Both the position numbers and the translations under genes were made by a program. DNA of 8,862 nucleotides from Sulfitobacter sp. (GTDB lineage: Bacteria > Pseudomonadota > Alphaproteobacteria > Rhodobacterales > Rhodobacteraceae): positions 1 through 8,862 of the forward strand of contig JAGXHD010000075.1 in the NCBI GenBank assembly GCA_024636395.1. Direction: 5' to 3'. Under the pieces are notes generated by a model. That model worked only from the letters and a program-made list of their open reading frames with translations. It did not search any database and was not told the origin of the DNA. Within the stretch, counting starts at the first letter, position 1, and every line of letters begins with the position of its first letter. Positions 1-4,753 of this stretch are shown here, piece after piece.

Positions 1-16
1 CCCCTAAGCTCCGCCC

Positions 17-625
17 ATGATCAAACTTCATCACCTCAACAGGTCCCGCTCGCTCCGCATCCTCTGGCTTCTCGAAGAGATCGGGCAACCCTATGATTTC
101 GTCGTTCACACACGCGACGCGAAAACCAATCTCGCGCCGCCGGAGCTGCTGGCGCTCCATCCCTTGGGCAAATCCCCGATGATCGAGATGGACGGCGAAG
201 TCATCATTGAAAGCGCCGCCATTACGGAAGTGCTCTGCGCAAAATTTGCTCCGCAGATGATCCCGCAGGCAGGCACCCCTGAGTACAACCGGCACCTTGA
301 GGTGATGCACTTCGCCGAAGGCTCCGCCATGACGCCGATCCTGCTCAATCTTTATGTGGGCCGTCTGGGCGATGCCGGCACGCCACTGCATCCGCGCATC
401 CAGTCCGAGCTCGACAATCATTTCGGCTATATGGAAAGCATCCTGCGCCCCTCCGGCCACTTCGTCCTCGATGATCTCAGCGCCGCCGATATCATGCTGA
501 GCTTCCCCGCCCAGATCGCCATGCGGCTGGAACGACGGGCGACATATCCGAAGCTCGCCGCCTTCGTCGACGCCTGTGAGGCCCGCCCTGCCTACAAGCG
601 CGCCGTGGAGAAAGGCGGAGTATAA
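17..625 (+). CDS. Glutathione S-transferase family protein (GTT1-like)
   Basis: This 202-residue protein has the length and layout of a cytosolic glutathione S-transferase: an N-terminal thioredoxin-like domain (about residues 1-80) and an all-helical C-terminal domain (about 90-200). The N-terminus reads LHHLNRSRSLRILWLLEE, the pattern of the yeast GTT1/bacterial GST-like group, in which the serine after the first strand (here S10) is the expected glutathione-activating residue. HPLGKSPMIE carries the cis-proline before strand 3, and the downstream Glu-Ser of IIESAAI is the usual contact for the gamma-glutamyl part of glutathione. Members conjugate or reduce electrophiles and peroxides with glutathione, but the physiological substrate cannot be read from sequence. 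The ATG at 17 places the first beta strand directly at the N-terminus, as is normal for the family; upstream only 16 bases are visible and no good Shine-Dalgarno is seen. It is separated from the next gene by 192 bases, so it is probably not part of the following operon. Confidence 0.93.
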   Translation: MIKLHHLNRSRSLRILWLLEEIGQPYDFVVHTRDAKTNLAPPELLALHPLGKSPMIEMDGEVIIESAAITEVLCAKFAPQMIPQAGTPEYNRHLEVMHFAEGSAMTPILLNLYVGRLGDAGTPLHPRIQSELDNHFGYMESILRPSGHFVLDDLSAADIMLSFPAQIAMRLERRATYPKLAAFVDACEARPAYKRAVEKGGV

Positions 626-630
626 ACCGC

Positions 631-676
631 CATTAATCCCTGGCTGCGCGCGCAGCATTAATCCTGCCCGCGCGAG
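631..676. repeat. Imperfect tandem repeat with embedded 14-base palindrome
   Basis: Two adjacent units begin with the same nine bases, CATTAATCC (631-639 and 656-664), continue TG-rich and end in alternating CGCGCG followed by AG. Unit 1 covers 631-655 and unit 2 covers 656-676, four bases shorter through small gaps. The junction contains a perfect palindrome, GCTGCGCGCGCAGC (643-656), flanked on both sides by the self-complementary hexamer ATTAAT (632-637 and 657-662). As DNA this resembles a dimeric regulator site; as RNA it could form a GC-rich hairpin just after the GST stop codon, but no T-run follows. The repeat is seen directly; any function is inferred. Confidence 0.6.
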
Positions 677-690
677 CCACCTGTCACCGG

Positions 691-705
691 GGGGTGTATG
701 ACCCC
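691..705 (+). other. Small hairpin (5-bp stem, 5-base loop)
   Basis: GGGGT (691-695) pairs with ACCCC (701-705) across the loop GTATG, and a G-T pair (690/706) could extend it. It lies only three bases before a longer hairpin. It may be part of a structured leader of the downstream cassette or of a 3' end for the GST transcript. No T-run follows. Confidence 0.4.
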
Positions 706-708
706 TGC

Positions 709-731
709 AAGCAGAGTACCCTCCTCTGCTT
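709..731 (+). other. Perfect 8-bp hairpin (7-base loop)
   Basis: AAGCAGAG (709-716) is the exact reverse complement of CTCTGCTT (724-731), with loop TACCCTC. The stem is stable but is followed by CGAAACAAT, so it lacks the uridine tract of an intrinsic terminator. It sits 86 bases before the reductase start codon. It could be an mRNA 3'-end stabiliser, a leader structure or a DNA-binding site; the sequence does not decide between them. Confidence 0.45.
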
Positions 732-817
732 CGAAACAATGCCCTTAGCACTCGATTCGGCGCCCTGCCGCCTGCGTCCCATTAACCGTTGCGTGCGCGC
801 ATCCCCCATGCCAGAAA

Positions 818-1759
818 ATGACTATGACAGATCTCCTCACCAGCCCCGACGGCACCCCCGCCAGCCGCCTCGCGTTCGGCACCATGCAGTTCGGCGGACG
901 CGCCGACCGTGATGCCTCCCAGGCCATGTTCGATGCCGCCCTTGCCGCAGGCATCACCCATTTCGACACCGCCCATGTCTACACAAACGGAGCCTCCGAG
1001 ATCCTGCTGGGCGAGATGGCTGCTCCTCACCGCGACCGCCTGATCATCGCCACAAAATCGGCCTTCGAGGGCGGCTCCACCCGCGAGACGATCCTGAACA
1101 GCGCCGAGACATCGCGTCAGCGCATGAACACCGACGTAATCGACGCGCTCTACCTGCACCGCTACGATGCGGAGACAGATATGCGCATCACGTTCGAGGC
1201 CCTCGCGGAGCTGAAAAACAAGGGCATCATCCGCTATGTGGGCATCTCCAACTTCGCCGCATGGCAGGCCGCGAAGGCGGCCCATATCGCGGCGACCTTC
1301 GAGCTGAAAATCACGCTGATCCAGCCCATGTACAACGTGGTCAAGCGGCAGGCAGAGGTCGAGATCCTACCGATGGCGCAAGACTATGGGATGCTCTGCG
1401 CGCCCTATTCGCCCCTCGGCGGTGGCCTTCTGACAGGCAAATACGCTGGCGGCGGCGCCGGTCGTCTGACCGAGGATGAAAGCTATGCCGCGCGTTACCG
1501 CTTCGCGCATATGCACGATGCAGCGATTGAACTGGGCGAGATCGCAGCGCGTGAGGGGCTCCATCCCGCCACGCTTGCGGTCGCCTGGGCTGCAGCGCAT
1601 TCCACCGGCCCGACGCCCATCATCTCCGCACGGTCTGCGTCCCAGCTTGAACCCTCCCTTGCCGCGATGGATTATTCGATCACACCAGAGCTTTACGCCG
1701 AGCTCGCCAGTCTGGTGCCTGCGCCACCTCCAGCCACGGACCGGGCGGAAGAACAATGA
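818..1759 (+). CDS. Aldo/keto reductase
   Basis: This 313-residue protein is a complete (alpha/beta)8-barrel aldo/keto reductase, a family that reduces aldehydes and ketones with NADPH in the cytoplasm. The full catalytic tetrad is visible: D50 and Y55 in FDTAHVY, K80 in IATKSAF and H114 in LYLHRYD. The motif IRYVGISNF (138-146) and the loop after APYSPLGGGLLTGKY (195-209) are standard for the barrel and the nucleotide site, and IISARSASQLEPSLAA near the end is the usual NADPH 2'-phosphate-binding segment. The substrate is unknown. The start is uncertain by two codons: ATG at 818 and ATG at 824 are both possible and neither has a strong Shine-Dalgarno. The stop codon overlaps the ATG of the next gene (ATGA at 1756-1759), so this is the first gene of a translationally coupled cassette. 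Confidence 0.95.
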   Translation: MTMTDLLTSPDGTPASRLAFGTMQFGGRADRDASQAMFDAALAAGITHFDTAHVYTNGASEILLGEMAAPHRDRLIIATKSAFEGGSTRETILNSAETSRQRMNTDVIDALYLHRYDAETDMRITFEALAELKNKGIIRYVGISNFAAWQAAKAAHIAATFELKITLIQPMYNVVKRQAEVEILPMAQDYGMLCAPYSPLGGGLLTGKYAGGGAGRLTEDESYAARYRFAHMHDAAIELGEIAAREGLHPATLAVAWAAAHSTGPTPIISARSASQLEPSLAAMDYSITPELYAELASLVPAPPPATDRAEEQ

Positions 1760-2826
1760 GCGACATCCTCGTCATTGGCGGCGGCATCGCCGGTCTCTCC
1801 GCCGCAGCGCGGCTCTCTGCGGATGCAAAAGTCACAGTGCTCGAGATGGAGCATGCCACTGGCTATCACGCCTCCGGCCGCTCCGCCGCGCTGATTGAGG
1901 AGAACTACGGTGCGCCCTCCGTGCAAGCGCTCAACCGCGCCAGCATGGCCTACTTCAACGAAGGCGAATACCTCAGCCAGCGTGGCCTACTGATCATTGC
2001 GGAGGCCGACAATGCGGAAGCTTTCCACGCCGATGTCGCCCGCATGGGCGTGGACCAGATCACGCCTGCGGAGGCCCGCGATCTGGTGCCGATCCTGGAT
2101 CCGAAAAAGACTGCGCTCGCCGCCTATCATGCCCCCGCCTTCGACATCGACACCGACCGGCTGATGCAGGATTTCATCCGTATTCTGCGTGCCAACGGCG
2201 GCCAGATAATCACCGACGCGACCGTGACCGCCATCCGCCACGATGCCATGGGCTGGCATGTGCAGGCGGGCGAAGAATACACCGCCACTACGCTGGTCAA
2301 TGCCGCGGGTGCGTGGGCCGATCTGGTGGCGGGCATCGCGGGCGTCACGCCGCTCGGCATCGTGCCGCACCGCCGCTCCATGGCGCGGCTGGCAGCACCG
2401 GGCGGGCATGATACGTCGCGCTGGCCCATCTTCTTTGGCCCCGGCGAGACATGGTACGCAAAGCCTGACGCAGGCGCGCTGCTCGTTTCCCCCGCCGAAG
2501 AGGTCGTGACACATCCGCACGATGCCTACGCCGACGACATGACCCTCGCCGAAGGCCTCGACCGCTACCAGAACACTGTGACGGAGCCCGTAACCCGCCC
2601 CATCGCTACATGGGCCGGCCTGCGCAGTTTCGCTCCCGACCGCACGCTCGTGCTGGGCCGCGATCCGGAGGTGCCGGAGTTTGTCTGGTGCGCGGGCCAG
2701 GGCGGCTATGGCTTCCAGACTTCCCCGGCCGCCTCCGCCCTGTTGGCCGATCTCGTGGCTGGCCGCGTGCCCGCTGTTGATCCGGCCGCGGTCGCCGCCC
2801 TACGCCCGGACCGTCTGCGCGTATGA
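1756..2826 (+). CDS. FAD-dependent amine/D-amino-acid dehydrogenase, D-arginine dehydrogenase-like
   Basis: This 356-residue protein belongs to the DAO superfamily of flavoenzymes that oxidise amino acids or secondary amines. The FAD dinucleotide motif is at the N-terminus (GGGIAG, 8-13), with the ribose-binding acidic residue E30. GYHASGRSAA (37-45), VNAAGAWAD (181-189), WAGLRSF (286-292) and GQGGYGFQTSP (314-324) match the layout I recall for Pseudomonas aeruginosa D-arginine dehydrogenase. Its carboxylate-binding residues Y53, R222, Y249, R305 and G332 correspond to Y51, R207, Y234, R290 and G317 here. The residues that contact the basic side chain differ: H48 becomes L46, T50 becomes E48, and E87 falls on a hydrophobic stretch near L78. 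The fold and an amino-acid-like substrate are therefore likely, but D-arginine is not. GGAAG lies just before the ATG, which overlaps the preceding stop by four bases. The 3' end overlaps the methyltransferase gene in the same way. Confidence 0.9.
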   Translation: MSDILVIGGGIAGLSAAARLSADAKVTVLEMEHATGYHASGRSAALIEENYGAPSVQALNRASMAYFNEGEYLSQRGLLIIAEADNAEAFHADVARMGVDQITPAEARDLVPILDPKKTALAAYHAPAFDIDTDRLMQDFIRILRANGGQIITDATVTAIRHDAMGWHVQAGEEYTATTLVNAAGAWADLVAGIAGVTPLGIVPHRRSMARLAAPGGHDTSRWPIFFGPGETWYAKPDAGALLVSPAEEVVTHPHDAYADDMTLAEGLDRYQNTVTEPVTRPIATWAGLRSFAPDRTLVLGRDPEVPEFVWCAGQGGYGFQTSPAASALLADLVAGRVPAVDPAAVAALRPDRLRV

Positions 2827-3473
2827 GCCGCCTGCCCGCCAGCGCCAGCATCGCCACCCCGCTCGACGGCGCACGCCTCTTCGCGCCCTCGGCGGAGCGA
2901 AACGCGCCCGCGATCACCGCATTGCTGTGCGAAATCGGGCCCGCGCAGGGCCGTGCGCTCGAGATCGCATCAGGCACGGGCCAGCACATCCTTGCCCTCG
3001 CAACCGCCCTGCCCGGCGTCGAATGGCACCCGACCGAGATCGCACCCGAGCGCCGCGCCAGCATCGACGCCTACGCCGCCGAAGCTGGCCTGCCCAATCT
3101 GCGCCCCGCGCAGTATCTGAACGCCACCGCGCCAGGGTGGGCCGCTGCCCATGCACCTTTTAATCTGATCTACATCGGCAATCTGCTGCACCTCATCCCG
3201 CAGGCCGCAGCGCTCATTTTACTGACCGAGGCTGCCAAAGCCCTCACGCACGACGGTGTTTTCGTGGTCTATGGCCCGTTCCTGCGCGCGGGCGAGCTCA
3301 CGTCCGAGGGCGATGCCCAGTTTGACGCGGAGCTGCGCGCTGCCGATCCAGCCATCGGCTACAAAGATGATGACTGGGTGAATGAGGTACTGACCTCCGC
3401 AGGACTAGACCAGGAAGTGCGCCAGATGCCCGCCAACAATCTCGCCTTCATCGCCAGACGGATACCCCTGTGA
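2823..3473 (+). CDS. DUF938 family SAM-dependent methyltransferase (METTL26-like)
   Basis: This 216-residue protein matches the DUF938 family, whose human member is METTL26 (C16orf13). Family landmarks run in order: the N-terminal APSAERN (21-27), the SAM-binding glycine loop EIASGTGQH (47-55), a second-strand acid in TEI (71-73), NLLHLIP (120-126), VYGPF (149-153), the TSEGDAQFD segment (160-168) and the C-terminal MPANN (202-206). The length is typical. The fold is a class I Rossmann methyltransferase, but no substrate is established for the family to my knowledge. The ATG at 2823 overlaps the upstream stop (ATGA) and has no strong Shine-Dalgarno, so it probably depends on translational coupling. 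Its own stop overlaps the GTG start of the lysozyme gene. Confidence 0.93.
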   Translation: MSRLPASASIATPLDGARLFAPSAERNAPAITALLCEIGPAQGRALEIASGTGQHILALATALPGVEWHPTEIAPERRASIDAYAAEAGLPNLRPAQYLNATAPGWAAAHAPFNLIYIGNLLHLIPQAAALILLTEAAKALTHDGVFVVYGPFLRAGELTSEGDAQFDAELRAADPAIGYKDDDWVNEVLTSAGLDQEVRQMPANNLAFIARRIPL

Positions 3474-4255
3474 CCCTTCGTACGTTGCTCGCCCTGCTCT
3501 TCCTTACGGCGCTGGCAGCCTGCGGGAGTGGCGAGCGCGCAATCCCGCTCGGGGAGCCTGTCGCTCCGAACTTCCGTGATGCCGATCCAGTCGATTTCGG
3601 CCGCCAGAGCCCCGACCGTTATGGCGTACATGGCATTGACGCCGCGCGCTTCCAGACGAGCATCGACTGGGCGCAAGCGCGGCGCAACGGCGTGAATTTC
3701 GCGTTTCTCAAAGCAACAGAGGGCGGCGATCTCGTGGACCCAGCATTTCGGGATCACTGGCGGGGTGCGGGCGAGGCGGGCGTCGCGCGCGGGGCCTATC
3801 ACTTTTATTACTTCTGCACCTCGCCGGAAGATCAGGCGCGCTGGTTCATCCGCAATGTGCCGCGCAGCAAGGGCATGCTGCCGCCCGTACTCGATATGGA
3901 ATGGAACGCATTTTCCCCGACCTGCGCCCACCGCCGCCCGGCTGGTCATGAGGTGCGCGACGAAATGCGCCGCTGGCTCCGCATTGTCGAGCAGCACTAC
4001 GGTCAGCGCCCGATCATCTATACCACACCGGGCTTCTACGAAGACGCGGGGCTCGACAGCTTCAGGGGCTATGAATACTGGCTGCGTACCACTGCCAAAT
4101 CCCCCGACGAAGCCTTCCCGGGCGAGCGCTGGCGCTTCTGGCAGTATTCCGCAACCGGCCTGATCGAAGGGATCGCGGGCAAGGTCGACCTCAACGCCTT
4201 TTCCGGCAGCCCGGCGGAGTGGCAGTCCTGGCTTGCGACGCGCGCGCATCCCTGA
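3470..4255 (+). CDS. GH25 (Chalaropsis-type) lysozyme-like lipoprotein
   Basis: This 261-residue protein begins with a lipoprotein signal: an arginine at position 4, a hydrophobic run, and the lipobox L-A-A-C with the lipidated cysteine at C18. The mature part is a glycoside hydrolase family 25 barrel, a family that cleaves the beta-1,4 bond between N-acetylmuramic acid and N-acetylglucosamine in peptidoglycan. Recognisable elements are HGIDAARFQ with D57, FAFLKATEGG (78-86), GAYHFYYF (108-115), the catalytic VLDMEWN with D142 and E144, IIYTTPGFY (182-190) and FWQYSATG followed by VDLNAF with D240. All expected acidic residues are present, so it should be active in the periplasm, anchored to a membrane. 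The start is GTG at 3470, inside the GTGA overlap with the methyltransferase stop; no other start precedes the signal peptide. No separate cell-wall-binding domain or immunity gene is seen. Confidence 0.92.
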   Translation: MTLRTLLALLFLTALAACGSGERAIPLGEPVAPNFRDADPVDFGRQSPDRYGVHGIDAARFQTSIDWAQARRNGVNFAFLKATEGGDLVDPAFRDHWRGAGEAGVARGAYHFYYFCTSPEDQARWFIRNVPRSKGMLPPVLDMEWNAFSPTCAHRRPAGHEVRDEMRRWLRIVEQHYGQRPIIYTTPGFYEDAGLDSFRGYEYWLRTTAKSPDEAFPGERWRFWQYSATGLIEGIAGKVDLNAFSGSPAEWQSWLATRAHP

Positions 4256-4258
4256 CCC

Positions 4259-4753
4259 TCAAGAGATATGGCCCAGCCCCATCGGCAGAATCCAGACCGG
4301 CAATCGCGCGGCTTTGATGTTACAGCCAGGGAATGCCGCACGCAGCGCTTTTAGCTCGTAGCGGGCCCGCGTCACAAGACAGGTCAGATCATCGTCGAAA
4401 TCAGGCAAGTGAAAGATCACCACCTTGCGGGTCGCCCCGAACCGCATCTGCGTCAGGGAGATTTGCGAGGCCGCGCGCACATGGCAAGCCTCCCAGCAGA
4501 GCTCCGCAATATCGGGCAGATGGCGCAGGCTGTCCCAGCGGTTCAGCAGCACGATGGTAACGGTAGCGTCCTCGCCCTGGTCCGTCCCCAGTGCCGCACG
4601 CACCTCATCGGCGCGATCCCCGATCACCGCTACGCTGGACGCCCGCGGCGGCGACAGCACTACCCCCAGCGCGAACACCACAGCCAGAAAAATACCCGCG
4701 ATGGCGATGTAGTGCCTAGCCGTCCAAGCGGATGGTTGTGTTTTTGGGATCAT
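4259..4753 (-). CDS. Small single-pass membrane protein of unknown function
   Basis: I do not recognise this 164-residue protein. I chose the ATG at 4753 because GAGGA lies eight bases upstream (4762-4766); the frame stays open further upstream only inside the flavoprotein gene. Residues 14-33 (HYIAIAGIFLAVVFALGVVL) form one strong transmembrane segment after a short positively charged N-terminus, which suggests the remainder lies in the periplasm. That part (about 40-164) alternates predicted strands and helices (VAVIGD, VTIVLLN, KVVIFHLPDFDDD, LPVWILP) and has four cysteines: C86 and C90 in a CWEAC motif, C125 and C144. They could form disulfides or bind a cofactor, which is inference. The gene overlaps the 3' end of the dimethylglycine-dehydrogenase-like gene by 38 bases, so the two are likely co-transcribed. 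It ends three bases from the stop of the convergent lysozyme gene. Confidence 0.75.
   Translation of the reverse strand: MIPKTQPSAWTARHYIAIAGIFLAVVFALGVVLSPPRASSVAVIGDRADEVRAALGTDQGEDATVTIVLLNRWDSLRHLPDIAELCWEACHVRAASQISLTQMRFGATRKVVIFHLPDFDDDLTCLVTRARYELKALRAAFPGCNIKAARLPVWILPMGLGHIS

Larger units (their letters stand above)
626..817. promoter_or_regulatory. Structured intergenic region upstream of the AKR cassette
   Basis: This is the only sizeable gap on the plus-strand side and the only plausible place for the promoter of the four-gene cassette starting at 818. It contains an imperfect tandem repeat with an embedded palindrome (631-676), two consecutive hairpins (691-705 and 709-731) and a third related CATTAA-plus-GC-alternating element (780-801). 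I could not identify a convincing -35/-10 pair, nor a rho-independent terminator, because none of the hairpins is followed by a T-run. A small open frame at 694-912 crosses the gap but runs into the reductase gene in another frame and has the composition of a shadow, so I do not call a gene here. That it is regulatory is inferred from position and structure only. Confidence 0.4.

Noticed and set aside
631..801. CtrA-type binding site (TTAA-N7-TTAA)
   Set aside because: TTAA occurs three times in the gap, but no two copies have the 7-base spacing. Only a half-site like TTAACC is present at 782.
694..912. 72-codon open frame in the GST-AKR gap
   Set aside because: It runs into the aldo/keto reductase gene out of frame, lacks a ribosome binding site and has a shadow-like R/P/H-rich composition.
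3359..4249. 296-codon open frame on the minus strand opposite the GH25 lysozyme
   Set aside because: The lysozyme on the other strand has a complete signal peptide and all catalytic motifs. This frame is low-complexity R/A/G-rich with no motif.
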